In this document: positions 1 to 11,159 of the stretch, piece after piece
How positions within the stretch are numbered: position 1 is the first letter of the stretch
How the letters are laid out: each line of letters opens with the position of its first letter
Assembly (NCBI GenBank): GCA_034359265.1
Contig: CP136891.1
Coordinates: 58,938,001 to 59,002,000 of the forward strand
Length of the DNA: 64,000 nucleotides
Source: Canna indica
Taxonomy: Eukaryota > Streptophyta > Magnoliopsida > Zingiberales > Cannaceae
Direction of reading: 5' to 3'
Translations under genes and position numbers: made by a program
The notes under the pieces: generated by a model
Told to the model about the DNA's origin: nothing
Seen by the model: only the letters and a program-made list of their open reading frames with translations
The model's database searches: none

Positions 1-806
1 GAAGAGCACCGAATCACCCCATGGTGACACACTCAGCCGGATGAAACCCATGTCCAGCATTTCTTGCAATTGCACTTTTAACTCCCTGAGTTCAGCCGAC
101 GCCATCCTATAGGGTGGGATGGAGATCGGTTTCACCCCAGGTTGCAAATCAATGCAAAAATCAACCTCTTTCCTAGGCGGCAATCCTGGCAACTCCTCGG
201 GAAACACATCGGTGAACTCACCGACAACCTAAGCTCCACTGATATCCCCTGCCGCACCCCGCTTTTCCTCGGCCACAAATGCGAAGGCCAGGAAGGACTG
301 GCAGCCCCCCTGAAGCAGTTTACGAGCCTTAAGATTTGAGATGACCCCAATCGGCTCTCTTCTTCCTTCTCCTTGGAAAGTGAACTGTGGAAACCCGGGC
401 TTGCTGAACATAACTGTCTTAGTCCTACAATCCAGCAACGCAAAGTGCTCCATCAGCCAATCCATGCCGAGAATGACATCAGGTTCAAGCATGGGCAGGA
501 GTGTGAAATCTGCCCTCAATGCATGGTCGCAGATGAGCACTTCGCAGCATTGGAAAATTAATTTGGCTATGATTGCATCGCCCGTAGGTGTTGATACTAC
601 AAATGGCCCGTCGAGCAAAGAAGGTGCCATTCGTAACTCAGCAGCAAATTTGGCAGATACAAATGAGTGCGTGACACCCGGATCAAACAGAACATAAGCA
701 GTAGATCAACATACTAAAATAGTACATGTTACCACTACTCTAGATGCCTCTGCCCCATCACGGTCCATGGCGTAAACTCGGGCAGATAGTTTCTCAAATT
801 GACTAG
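1..806 (-). pseudogene. gypsy pol fragment: aspartic protease and start of reverse transcriptase
   Basis: The protease is visible around 710-400: a LFDPGVTHSF block (the plant gypsy D-P/S-G-x-T active-site form) and downstream PDVILGMDWL, the conserved C-terminal protease strand. Bases 142-1 encode [14 protein letters not shown] and then [11 protein letters not shown], the conserved opening of plant gypsy reverse transcriptase just before the first catalytic block. The frame is not continuous: the protease stretch reads open at 630-229 but the active-site part and the RT start lie in frames separated by breaks. In an intact element this polyprotein matures Gag and copies the genomic RNA in virus-like particles. 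Everything after the RT start is outside the window. Confidence 0.85.
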
Positions 807-807
807 C

Positions 808-2039
808 CTACGGCCCTCTGCTCTGCATCTGACCCTTCTGTGCCACTGACCCCACTGACATCAGCGCCTTTCCTCTTGACAGCTCAGATCTTTGGCCACC
901 TTTGTCCGAGCAATCCTTCCTAAAGTGCCCGACCTGCCCACATCTGAAGTATGCATCTGTTCTTCCAAAGCAAGCCCCCCAGTGCTTTCGGTTACAATGA
1001 CCACACTGCGGCATGTCTGTCTTCTAAGTATCGCCCCCTGCCTCTGACTACCTCCGCGACCCCGACTACTGTTGTGCCCACGACTCTGATGGTGATCTAC
1101 GGCAGTCACAGTTCCCTTCGAATGCCACAACTGACCTCCAGACCCTTGAGGCCGAAACTTCTACTTGGGCGGCCCATCATTTCTCTCGAACGGCACCAGT
1201 GCTTCCTTCCGGAGGGCCTCATCCACTACCCGAGTAAATGTAGAGTCATTGGTATAATGGATAAGCTAGCCTATCTGAGGTCTCAGACCCTCCACGAACC
1301 TCTTCACCCTAGCGGTCTAAGTAGCCACTAGAGTTGGGTGGTACCTAGAGAGCCAGGTGAACTCCATTTCATAATTTGCTACTGTTATACCTCCAAACTG
1401 ACACAACAACTCAAAATCTCGTGCCCGTTTATCACGGACACTCATCGACAGGTACTGTTCCTCTACAGCTGCCCTAAATTTTTCCCAGGTGGGAGGTGGT
1501 GCGTGTGCTGCCCAATGACCCCTCCAAGTATGCAACTAGTACTTGGCGGGTCCCCTTAGCTGCAGGCCAACCATACGAGCTGCCACCTCTAACGAACACC
1601 CCAGTTCTATAAACAGCTCGTGACAGTCCCCTAGGAATTCAGTGACTTCCACCTGCCAATTCGTACCGGTGAATACTAGTGGCCTGAACTTGATGAAGTC
1701 TGCGTAAGTAGGTGCTCCTGAGTCCTTGACCTGCGGCACTACCTGCTCAGCCACCTCCGGTACCATAGGGATCGCGGGTACCAACTGGGGCGACTATTGT
1801 TGTTGCTGCTGCATCTGTTGTCTCAACTCCTGCTCCCTGCGGAGCACTTCTGTTAATTGAGCTATCTGAGCCTGTAGCTGCATAACTGCAGAATCCTGGC
1901 CAACTACCTCAGACTGTTCTCTTTCACGGCCCCGGCCTCGACCTCGGCCTCGCCACCGGCCTCGACCTCGGCCTTGGCCCCGATGTTCGGTAGAATTGCT
2001 ACCGCTACCACTAAGAGCAGCATTTCGGGCCTCCATCAC
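808..2039 (-). pseudogene. gypsy gag, broken by stops
   Basis: The frame opens at 2039 with MMEARNAALSG, followed by an Arg/Gly-rich run and a Gln-rich helix. A TAG at 1793-1791 interrupts it after the glutamine run. The capsid-like part continues at 1784-1536 (YADFIKFRPLVFTG) and 1535-1317 (HTWRGHWAAHAPPPTW), separated by a second TAG that replaces an expected Trp. The nucleocapsid end (1014-808) has a CCHC zinc knuckle, but its first cysteine is tyrosine (YFRCGQVGHFRKDC), so zinc binding is probably lost. Gag would package element RNA; this copy cannot make full-length protein. Confidence 0.85.
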
Positions 2040-2228
2040 ATTGTCATAAAAATAATGATCTCACCATTAATATTAACTAACTGATTCAATTATAATTTAA
2101 TTTACTAACCGCATGGTGCGCTGAGTGCAGTCGTGGTTGCCTGATCTCGTAGCATTACCATATCGTACGTAGACATGCTAGCATATGCCTCGTTCGGTAC
2201 TCAATTCCTAGTCCTAGTCAAGACCTAA

Positions 2229-2247
2229 CCAAAAGCACTGATACCAA
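2229..2247 (-). other. primer-binding site of the minus-strand gypsy element
   Basis: The minus strand reads TGGTATCAGTGC, one base off the common TGGTATCAGAGC complement of the 3' end of initiator tRNA-Met. It lies four bases from the inner end of the LTR at 2252, where minus-strand DNA synthesis would be primed. Confidence 0.8.
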
Positions 2248-2251
2248 CTTT

Positions 2252-4400
2252 GTCATGCCTCGACTCAGGGTCGCGTGAGCGGCCAGGGTACGTGTCAATA
2301 CTCCGAAGCCTACCCTATGCACTAACCATCAACTTATAAAATACAACAGACTGACATAGAAATCATGAACAAGAAATAGTACCAAACTTTATTAGATGTT
2401 TAAAAATAGTTTAACCAAACCAAATTTGAAAATATAACAAGTTTTCAAAGAACATCTGAAAGATTGCAAAAAGGACATCTTAATGTTTACTGAATCAACT
2501 CAGTGCATATACATGACTCTACTCAAACACGACTACGACTATAGAGCTACTAGCTACGAGATCTGCACCCACGTCTACCCTCCAATCGCACCATGCCACC
2601 AAGCCATACCTCACTGGTCGGGCTCTGCAAAATAACAATAAATAAATCGTGAGTTCTCAAGGAACTCAGTGAGCGGTTCTTCCGAACCTTCACTTAAATC
2701 CTCGGCAAGATAGCATATATAAAGATAAGGAATTATAGATTGATCACACCATAGTAGTTAGCCATTATGCCAAGTCATAAGAACAAGTAAATCGGCCTCT
2801 TCGGCCCTCAATAATTCCACTGTAGCTCGGCCACTAGTGGCCTAAAAGGTGTGGAAGGTTCGGTGCTTCCCTCTCCAAAATCGGGTTGGTCAGCCACTCA
2901 AAACCAGCCCATAAGGGCATCTTATAATGAACACTCATGTTCGGATCCGCCGACTAGGATGGCCACTAACCTCAAAATTCCTCCGGGTTAGGGATAGCTA
3001 GTCCCACCCAACTCGGGTCTACCGTCGGCGTGGCCCACTAATAGAATCTCAAGACCCTCCGCCATTCGGGTCTAACACCTAGCGGGCCCACTGGTGCAAT
3101 CTCAAGACCTTATAAACCGCTGAGTCGTGTGGTAGCCGTTCGGCTAATGACACTCTAAAGTAGACCATCTCAACCACAACTAGAACCAGGTTGTGCAAGT
3201 TTCCCTGTGTTTTGATTTCCGAGCATTGCCTATATCCGACCCTCTCCCTCGGGTTGCACTTCTAGGATATTGATATCCGCTAATTATCCCTAGGTGTAGA
3301 ACCTAGTAAGTGTACCTCGACTCTCATTTAAATGTCACAACTAGGTACCGAAACCTTTCTTTCTAAAATTATTAGGACATACGTATTATAGATGCGTACG
3401 TGGACTACCATTATCAACAACGTATGCCAAGAATGGATATAGTATGAGTGCCGAATTTAAGAGGATAAATTCAAAAGCAAAACAATAAGTAACAAGCAGT
3501 ATACATGGTAATGATTGAGCATAATATCTGAGAATTTATTAACATTTATTTTGATCTATATGTCGTATCAATCCTATGCATGTAAATACTAGCAAGAACA
3601 TTTCCTTAAACATAAGGATCTAGATCTAAAGCTGCTAATAAATTTTATGATGAGCGGAAATTTCATAATTAAATTCTCACGCCACGCAAGTAAGTATAAA
3701 TCAAGATAACCCAAACATGAAACCTGGCATAAATAATTCGATCAAAATTATGATCCTACCCTTTCCCTTGCTCGGCCGACTTGAGCAGGGTAACACCTTG
3801 CTCGGCTGAGCCCTTTAGGGGGGGGGGGGGGGGGGGGGGGATGAACACGCTTGCGACAACCAAACATAAGCATTAATCTAGAGATCTATCATTTAATGAA
3901 AATAAAGCGATCCATGAGTTAAAAGATGATCTAGGAAATTGGGGAATTACATACAACCCAACCACTCACCTCGATTGGATCAAAAGATGGGCTCGTTGAA
4001 GACGAGCTCCAATTTTCCCGGCGTCAACGTGAGCTCGGCGCCGATCATGATCTCCCTCCTCTTCATTGGGCTACGTGCGGCTCTCTCCTTGAGCCGCACG
4101 AAGGCTTGGGTGAGGGGTTTTATTCCCCTCATCTCTTGACTAAATTACCCCCATCTATTCACTTAAGTCTCCTCATCCGACTCCACCTAACCCGGATCGA
4201 GTTCTGACTCGACCTGCACACCCAATCTCAACCCAACTTGAGTCAACTAGTATAGTCATCCACCCAATTACCAACATTAGGCTATAATTTAAATTAATTA
4301 TACATGCTATTCGTGGCGATCTAGCGACTCAGCCCGGCTAGCTCCCGACTCAATGGGTTGCACCATGAAATTTTTATATTAGGAAACCCCGGGTATTACA
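2252..4400 (-). repeat. 5' LTR of the gypsy element (2149 bp)
   Basis: On the minus strand it begins TGTAATACCCGGGG at 4400 and ends GGCATGACA at 2252, giving the TG...CA termini of an LTR, directly followed by the primer site. It holds no protein-coding gene. A 23-base G run lies at 3818-3840. The short open frames inside have no recognisable domains. Confidence 0.85.
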
Positions 4401-4654
4401 AAAGTGTTATCATCCACACTCAATTTTCGTTTTCTTTATTGAGCGCATGTACTTTTGCTCTTTGCGACCAAAGACTGGTTGGCCAACATTGTTTTTGCTT
4501 GCAAGGTACACGAGTTTGGAAATTGAATGAACACTTTACCCCATGACATACGGTGATCAAGACATGGTGATCCTCGAGAAGGCTAATTCTTGGCATATGA
4601 AGGTTAGGACGCCGCATGACCAATTCTATGCACATAAAGATTACTCTCTAATAA

Positions 4655-5665
4655 TTTGAACCCAATTTGAGTCAAAACCCAAAATAGGTATGAGCAATTG
4701 GAAGTTAGAGTTTGTGGAACAATGGAAAGAGAATAATGTGGCTAAATGGTTATTGAATTCCAAACTACTTAACCCCTTATAATAACTTTCCTAGAGGAGG
4801 ATTTACATCAGAAGTGTACAAGCTTCTCCTCGAAGTTACCTTCACACTTTGAACTCGAAGACAACCCTACAATCTAGTTACAAAAGTGGATTTACACCTC
4901 TACATCAAGACAACCACTCAACTAAGACCTAAACACCTAGGTCTACACTCAACCTTTAGTTAGAATGAAAAATAACACAAAGTACAATTAAAATGAGAGA
5001 AAATAATCAAATGAATACAACTTAGCTCTCAAGTGAAGAATCTTAGCTCCTCTTGATGCAGTTGATGATGAATCATTTAGGAACAAGGATTAACAAGAAG
5101 TAAGGGCTCAAAGCCAGGTATTTTGAAGAAATGACTCAAGTAAATCTTAGGTTATATCAAAGGATGGCTTAATAGGCATAGGAGACTCAAAGGAAGGCAA
5201 GGAACCAAAACATATAGACAAACTAAGGTGTAAAGCTCTGGTTCAACGACATGGAACGATTGAAAAAGAGCCATTTGGTCCTTCAATCGGATGTTACTAG
5301 AACGTTCTAGTACCCTTTGGTCGATCGAAGATCGACTGGGGATCAGCTGAAACTCAGATTCAGGGCTGATTTTGAGTTTTTTAGATTTCAGGTATCAATT
5401 TGGGTTACAATTCATCATCATGCATCTCTATGCATTATACAATAAATCTGAAGCCCTAACAACCTATATATGAAGTCATCAGTGTCTTCCGAACATCAAT
5501 CAACATCCTTTGAGTTTTTTCTTCGATTCTGTGTTGATCTTTCGATCACGGACGTCTTGTGCTTATCGACTTGGAACCTGAAATTAATCTCACTAAAATA
5601 TTATTTCCGAGTTTGTTATCATCAAAATGAAGATTGAGTCAATGGTTAAAAGCCTTAGGCCAATA
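4655..5665 (-). repeat. decayed SIRE-like copia LTR remnant, minus orientation
   Basis: The right end (5520-5665) carries the family's 5' signature on the minus strand: TATTGGCCTAAGG, then TTTTGATGATAACAAACTC. The AACCACTC/CTAAGACCTAA blocks and the region of Cys/Glu-independent low coding also match other LTRs of this family in the window. The left end is too diverged to place exactly. The matching copy is at about 37740-38821, where the end reads TGTTGG. Confidence 0.65.
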
Positions 5666-5988
5666 ATTAGAATATGACAAAATCAAATCCCAAAACAAAT
5701 TAATTAAACTACTTCTCGGTAAAAGATAATTCCACGCATGTTGTAGAGATTAGATGACAAGAATATGGAAATTTGTTCCATAAATAGTAAAACAAAAAAC
5801 AACTAAATCTCAAACTTAATTAAGTAAATTAGTTCCAACTATATGCCCTACAAATTAGGATAGAAAAATATAGAAATTTGTTGGCATATCTTTTATTGAA
5901 TTAATTATTCTCAAAATTCTCTATATAATATTGTTTGTGCACTCAATTTCTCAAAGGAAAAAGTCAGCTCATTAATTTATGCGAAAAT

Positions 5989-6303
5989 ATGTTTCTTGCC
6001 ATAGCAATCTTTCTTATCCTCTCTTTAACTCTTTGCGCAACAAGTAAGATCAATATCTATTGACCTTTTAATGTGTTTTTCTTTCTTGTTGTAATCGATA
6101 GTTAGATGTGTAAATAAACTCTAATTACTTGTGATGGATGATGTTAAGATTTTGCTATTACGGCTACCTGCTGCATGGATTACAAGGCGGGTTTCCATCA
6201 TTGTGATAATCGGAGGTGCTCTAAGTTTTGCTCAGGATATAATTTTTATAATGGATTAACGGGACAATGCTTACAAGGTAGAGGCTGCCATTGTCATTGT
6301 TGA
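5989..6303 (+). CDS. small secreted cysteine-rich (defensin-like) peptide, two exons
   Basis: Exon 1 is 5989-6043 and exon 2 is 6149-6303, joined across a 105-bp intron with a GTAAG donor and a TTAAG acceptor; the phases match and give 69 residues plus TGA. Exon 1 encodes a hydrophobic signal peptide beginning MFLAIAIFLILSL. The mature part has nine cysteines with spacing CC-x9-C-x4-C-x3-C-x12-C-x5-C-x-C-x-C. The C-x3-C and C-x-C pairs are the signature of the plant cysteine-stabilised alpha-beta (defensin-like) fold. Intron position just after the signal peptide is also typical of that family. Such peptides act outside the cell in defence or reproductive signalling; which applies here is unknown. 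A start-less, frame-broken copy lies at 39145-39448. Confidence 0.72.
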
Positions 6304-7113
6304 GTAACACTCTATTATTGTCATTCAAGAGCTTTGAGAATAAATTAGATCGTGTAATAATTACCTCAAAGTTTTATTTATGAAGTTTAATTGGAAGAAG
6401 GATGGATGAATAAAAGATTCTATTTTCTTTGAGCACTATTGTACTTTATTTAAGCTAAGTTGAATCAAGAATGCATGCAAATCCATTAATTGTTCGTCGT
6501 TCTCGATTATTGATTAATTTTTGAGCTTTCACTCTCAACATTTGAGTTATCAACCATAGATCAAACAAATGAGATGCTTCTGATGCTTTAGAAAAGAAAG
6601 TCGATCCATGACTTTAGTTAAGGGTTTCGAAAGAAAAGGTTGTACGTGAAAAAAGTATATATGATATGGTGGCTACTAATTTATTAGTAGGCCAAAATAA
6701 AAACCAATGAGAGAATTCCTAGTAGTCAATATCCTCGCACTGTATACAGTTTTGTTTTGTGTTGTCCTACTTTGACTAGAATAATAGGCTTCATTGGTAC
6801 TGTTGCTAGATTGTCATCGACGAGCATTAGCGATGGCTACAGCCATGACAACGAGTCATAGATTGTGGCGTCGCTAATAAGTTACAACGACGAAAGCAAC
6901 TTTTATAGGTACAATTATCACCGCAGATCGATCCGCCATCGCAGATTTCCTTTTTATTAGTGGCGACTTCGAATTGGGTCATAATTTATCAGAACAAGTT
7001 ATCAAACTTGATTTGGTGTTGCAAAGTTGTTACTGTTGATGACATCTGTAATGATGATACACTACTTCCAAACTCATTTGCTCCCACAATATAAGAAAAT
7101 TTCATATCTAGAC

Positions 7114-7445
7114 TGGACTAGAACTATTGGGCCCGGTTAGATTAAAACTAGACGGCTACACCCATGGGTCCCGACCGGCTATACTCCTGGACTTGACTCG
7201 AGTTAGATTAAATGGCTCTGCCCGGGGGCTCCACCCGGCCAAACAATGACATCCACGTCCTCCCTTATCACGAGGGGTACGCCATTACGAGACCGCCATC
7301 TTCGGGATCAGCCTCGACCCATTTTGAGTAAGATCCCCATGAGATTATCAGGTGGCGTCATCACCTCCACCTGCAATAAATACGGACACAACACGCCTCA
7401 GGTAATCCTAAGTTCCAATTTTATTACCTCTACCTTAGAGTCTTA
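7114..7445 (+). repeat. gypsy LTR or leader fragment, copy 1
   Basis: This segment (GCCCGGGGGCTCCACCCGGC, then a TATA-like AATAAATACGGACA at 7375) is clearly similar to 18486-18840, in the same orientation. It leads directly into the gag at 7446. It is therefore the LTR end or 5' leader of a Ty3/gypsy (Tat/Retand-like) element. The outer LTR boundary is not visible. Confidence 0.6.
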
Positions 7446-7985
7446 ATGACTGCCCTCCCTCTCGACGCGGGACCCTTCGCTGAACACATTATGGCAACCT
7501 GCCTCCCACCGAGAAGTGAGCTGCCTACCACCTTGACACCCTACAATGGTACAAGCGACCCCGCGCTACACCTGACGGTGTTCAGTACTACGATGCTCTA
7601 TCACGGAGCAACCGATCTCGCGCTCTGTAAAGCCTTTCCAACTTTCTTGGGAAAAAATGTTTTGTTATGGTTTGCCTCCCTCCCGCGAGAATCCATTCAT
7701 TCCTTCAAGGATCTCTCCCGCGTCTTCCTCAATCGGTTAACTAGATCACGGGTATATCACAAGACAGAGGCTGCCTTCCATTATGTCAGGCAGGGGCAAC
7801 ATGAGCCCCTAAGAGAATACTCGAAGAGGTTTCAGGCCATAATAGCTGAAATTGCCAATCTCGACCCATAAATCTAGCTCTACTCCACCAAGCTCGAGCT
7901 AAAGCCCGGACTCTTTGCCGACTAGATCGCCCTGACATAGCCTAAGGACTTGGCCAAATTTCAGGAGAAAGCTGTTGACTTCATA
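7446..7985 (+). pseudogene. Ty3/gypsy gag fragment (Tat/Retand-like)
   Basis: The open part (7446-7871) encodes a retrotransposon gag core: PFAEHIMATCLPPR, YNGTSDPALHLTVF, LCKAFPTFLG, then VRQGQHEPLREYSKRFQ, in the order seen in plant gypsy capsids. After a TAA at 7869-7871 the same frame continues as a recognisable gag (STKLELKPGLFAD, PKDLAKFQEKAVDF) with further stops, then ends abruptly near 7985 in unrelated sequence. No zinc knuckle, protease or RT follows, so this is a truncated 5' fragment. Confidence 0.78.
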
Positions 7986-8282
7986 AATATTATTCTTCAT
8001 GTTTCCCTGCATGTATTTCTTCTTCTTCATCATCATCTTCTTCTTCTTCTTCTCATATCTATAATATAGAGAAATTAATTTATTTGGTAATTAACCAGAC
8101 ATTAATGATAGCTTCAGAAAGCCAGTCAATGCATGCAATGGCTACTAGTTTAGTTAATTAAGTTGTTCAATATAGCAGCACAAAAATGAGTAGACAAAAG
8201 GAGAAGAGAAGCACTGATAGATGAATTGCAAAAGGCATGAAGGAATCTAATGAGCTCTACAAGATAACCGCATGTCCTGTAG
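7986..8282. other. no gene seen; junction sequence
   Basis: AT-rich sequence with a short TTC/TTCTTC run (8025-8055). I see no coding signal, terminal inverted repeat or target duplication here, although the left end of the Mutator-like element ending at 11149 would be expected in or near it. Confidence 0.5.
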
Positions 8283-8850
8283 TTGAGGTTGCCGAGGGCC
8301 CATCTTTTGTATCTTTTAGTTGAGTTTGTGATAATGAGAGATGCAGGGCTCCAAAATTGTCCTCAAATGCATCTGCAGGAACATCATAGATCCTCACCTC
8401 ACAACGGGCAAGAGATGAGTGCCCTCATCAAGCTTCCACCGGCGATATTGGTAGGCAACAGATGCAACCTCCTCACCTTTAGAAGAAAAAGGGTTGAGCT
8501 CATCAAATGTAACCTTGTTTCCATCTCAGATGATGACTTGCTGACATAAATTTTGGTTGATATAAGTGGCCTCAATGGCAAGTGAGTATGCATAGTTGAT
8601 GTCCTTGGCATCATGAAGAGGCTCCTGCGAGATCTCGTTGACAGAGAGGAGGTCGAGTTGAGAACCATCACGCTTGTCAAAGAAGAGCTTGTTGTCGGTG
8701 TGTTGGATGACAATGTCCCAAGAGTACACAGATCGGGAGGCACACATGAGAGTGGATAGGATGGCATCAGTGGCAAAGACAGTGGCCTTGTCGTCAGCAG
8801 CAAGGTGGCGGATAACTGGGTCATCGGTGGTGGTAACCTTCAAACATCAT
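8283..8850 (-). pseudogene. eIF3 subunit d pseudogene fragment
   Basis: Minus strand, from about 8843: VTTTDDPVIRHLAADDKA, then SVYSWDIVIQ, NKLFFDKRDGSQLDLLSVNE, and after an in-frame TGA, GNKVTFDELNPF and SVAYQYRRWKL. These are consecutive conserved blocks of eukaryotic translation initiation factor 3 subunit d, the cap-binding subunit of eIF3. The frame then breaks, and RIYDVPADAFE, which belongs near the protein's C-terminus, follows immediately, so roughly a hundred residues are missing between them. No introns interrupt the conserved stretch. The fragment is not functional; it may have been captured by the Mutator-like element whose end is at 11149. Confidence 0.85.
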
Positions 8851-8884
8851 CTTGCAATTCATAAATTAATGTTCATATCTTCTT

Positions 8885-9255
8885 TCGGGCCCAGACGAGC
8901 TGCGGTCCTTGCTGGACACACTCAGTGTGGAGGCCGTTGGTTGCGTCGAGCTCATCGGCGACGACGCCACGCTGCTACAGCGGAGTGGCAATCAAAAGCA
9001 AAATCATAACCACCTTAGATCTCTAATTAATGGTTTGCTCGGCTTTGGTAGTCGGTAGCGGCGCGTGCCTCATGGTGGAGGTTAGCATCGACTTCACCGG
9101 CCCCACCACCCTCGCCTTGATCACACCGCCACCTAGAACGGTGGCCACATCACCTGTGTCATTGCGGGCCCCGACGAGCTGCGGTCCTCATTGGATGCGC
9201 TCAGCATGGAGACCGCTGGCCGCATCGAGCTCAACGTCGGCGACACCATGCTGCT
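8885..9255 (+). repeat. two diverged copies of an unidentified GC-rich coding fragment
   Basis: Copy one (about 8888-9000) and copy two (about 9166-9275) both read GPDELRS(L/S)LD(T/A)LS(V/M)E(T/A) and end in SGNQ in the same frame. Copy two is preceded by a longer stretch (VEVSIDFTGPTTLALITPP in another frame). I do not recognise the parent protein. The GC content is well above the flanks, as with captured exons in Pack-MULEs, and the pair lies inside the probable Mutator-like element. Confidence 0.55.
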
Positions 9256-9309
9256 GTTGAGTGGCAATCAAATCTCATATCCCATATATCTAGGAGAGAA
9301 ATAGAGACA

Positions 9310-11149
9310 AGGAGGTGGGACCTAATTAGAAAGTTTGTCCTACATGTATCAGGTGATATGACTGTTGGCCTAAGGTTTTCTACCTTGGTCTTAATCTCGG
9401 TTTTGATGATAACAAACATGGAACTAATGTCTCATTGAGAAATCTTTTAGGTTCCAAGTCGGTTAAGGCACGACGTCCGCGATCGAAAAAATTAGAGAAA
9501 TCGGCAAGGACGCTCGTTGACGCTCGAGATTCCTCGGGAAGTTAGAGTTTAGGTTTAGGATGTCTAGCATATGATGTAATCCTCTTTATGATGCAAAGAA
9601 CCCAAAAACCAAACCCGAACCCCAAAACATGAAATCTCGGAAACCGCTCTGAAATTCACTAAGCCTAGGGAGCTCATTGGAGGGCTATATGACCTAGACA
9701 TTATTTTGATACAAAAAATGACGGTAATTATTCCTTGGGTAAAAACTAGATAATGAGGTATTTTAAAGAAATTTTTAAAAGCCTTTAGCATACCCATATT
9801 TGACTCGGGAGATTAGAAAATTTCTATTTTTCGGAAATTTGTACTAGACCCAAAAAACTAGATTTTGATTCTTAAGGATTTTGATTTTTTAGATATTTTT
9901 ATTGAATCCAAATGGGGGTTAATCCTTATATAATATTTATGTTTTAAAGTTGTTAATTTAAAGTTAGTATGTTATATAAGTAGACTTAGCAAAGACGGAA
10001 CCCAAACAAGTAGAAAATCCAGCCTAACCAAACTGCCCTGCACAGGTTCGATCGACCGAACATTGCCCAAAAGTGGCAGATTGCCTTCGGTCACTCGGTC
10101 GATCGACCAACGATCGATTGGACAAGCGACCAGCGGGCGATAATGGGTAAAAAATCGCCCGTTGAGAAGAGGGAGCTCTCTCTTCTCTTCATGGCTTATA
10201 AATAGGAAGCCATGAGATCTTTCCTTCATAATGTTGATCACCTCTAACCTCTTTGCGCCATCTTTTGATCAATCTAAGCCTTCATTGAGTCAATCTTGTG
10301 AAAACCCTAGCTTGAGCCAAAAACCTTGATCTTTCCTTCATTCCTTCATTGATTAACCATCAAAGGCATCAGGAGGAAGCTAGAAATCTTGCTTTGGAGC
10401 TACGTATTTTATTGTTTGATTTATTGGTCCATTTAGTGTTGTATTTTCTTGTTTATTTCTTTGTAATTGAATTTTTGTAAGACCTAGAGTGTGGGTCTTG
10501 AAATTGGGTGGTAGCCTTGGTGTTTGAGGTTTAAATCCATCGGTGTAAATGTAGTTTACTAGGATTAGTTGAGTTGTCCTTAGGTTGAAGTGGGAGAGTG
10601 CTCTCGGTATGAAGGCAGGATACTTCCAGGTGTGGAGGTGCCTTCGGTTTGAGAGCGGAGACTTTCCGGTGTAAAGTCCTCATTGTAAAAAAACTAATTA
10701 ATCTAGTAAAACGAGTTTAGAAATCCTAAGCGGGGTGCTTAGGTAGTGGAGTAGGCATTGAGGCTGAACCACTATAAATAAATATGTTAGCATTGATATA
10801 TTATTTTGTATTAATTGCTTATGTTTATTATTCGCTTCCGCATTTAGTCGTCAATTGTGAATTGCCTAAGTAATTTAAGAAATTGATAAAATCGGATTTA
10901 GGCTAATTGATTAGTTAACACACTATTCACCCTCCTAGTGTGGCCATTTCACCAACAATGACTAATAAGTTTTTTATTATTATTTTTGAATCGCCACATC
11001 AGCGAAATAACAAACATACTCATGGTTCGCAAACGGTGGGCTATAAGTGGAACCAATGTGTAAGTTCTTATATACAATTGAGACTAATCAAAGGATTGGT
11101 CACAATTGAGAATTCGGCCAAAGTTCAGACCATTTTCTTCTAATAACCC
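9310..11149. mobile_element. right end of a second Mutator-like element (interrupted by the solo LTR)
   Basis: Bases 10963-11149 (AATCGCCACATCAG, TTCTTATATACAATTGAGAC, TAATAACCC) match the right terminal inverted repeat of the Pack-MULE at 15700-15878, ending at the same AATAACCC. Upstream similarity (GGTGGGACC near 9315) continues on the other side of the solo LTR. The element therefore once ran leftwards past 9310, probably including the fragments at 8283-9255. I cannot find its left terminus or its 9-bp duplication. Confidence 0.7.
9363..10957 (+). repeat. solo LTR, SIRE-like copia family, with target duplication ATGAC
   Basis: It begins TGTTGGCCTAAGG and ends TTTCACCAACA, and is flanked by a perfect 5-bp duplication ATGAC at 9358-9362 and 10958-10962. 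No internal region is present, so this is a solo LTR of 1595 bp left by LTR-LTR recombination. A block rich in CGATCGACC-type motifs lies at about 10045-10140. The insertion splits the end of the Mutator-like element (9310-9362 resumes at 10963). Confidence 0.92.
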
Positions 11150-11159
11150 TAAAATGTTT

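Larger units (their letters stand above)
1..4400 (-). mobile_element. Ty3/gypsy LTR retrotransposon (Tekay/Del-like), 5' half, cut by window edge
   Basis: Read on the minus strand, the order is LTR (4400-2252), tRNA primer site (2247-2229), gag (2039-808), protease and the start of reverse transcriptase (to base 1). This is the usual order of a Ty3/gypsy element. The LTR runs from TGTAATACCC to CATGACA. The remainder of pol and the 3' LTR lie left of the window, so the second target duplication cannot be checked; the five bases outside the LTR here are AAAGT (4401-4405). Stops inside gag look like C-to-T changes (CAG to TAG, TGG to TAG), as expected for an old methylated copy. Lineage assignment rests on gag and RT wording and the long LTR, and is moderate. 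Confidence 0.88.
4446..7113 (+). repeat. duplicated host segment, copy 1
   Basis: This stretch matches, with many substitutions and small indels, a second copy that is now split at 20143-20229 and 37657-40195 by the copia insertion. Matching landmarks are CATGTACTTTTGCTCTTT at 4446 and 20143, the peptide-gene exons (5989-6303 and 39145-39448), and the ATTAGCGATGGCTACA block near 6825 and 39965. The old minus-oriented LTR at about 4655-5665 is shared, so it was present before the duplication. The left side ends at an LTR in both copies; the right side ends where the gypsy fragment begins. Confidence 0.85.

Noticed and set aside
3818..3840. 23-base G run, with similar C runs at 14471-14482 and 18848-18866
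   Set aside because: Homopolymers of this length are often uncertain in assembly; no function claimed beyond noting them.
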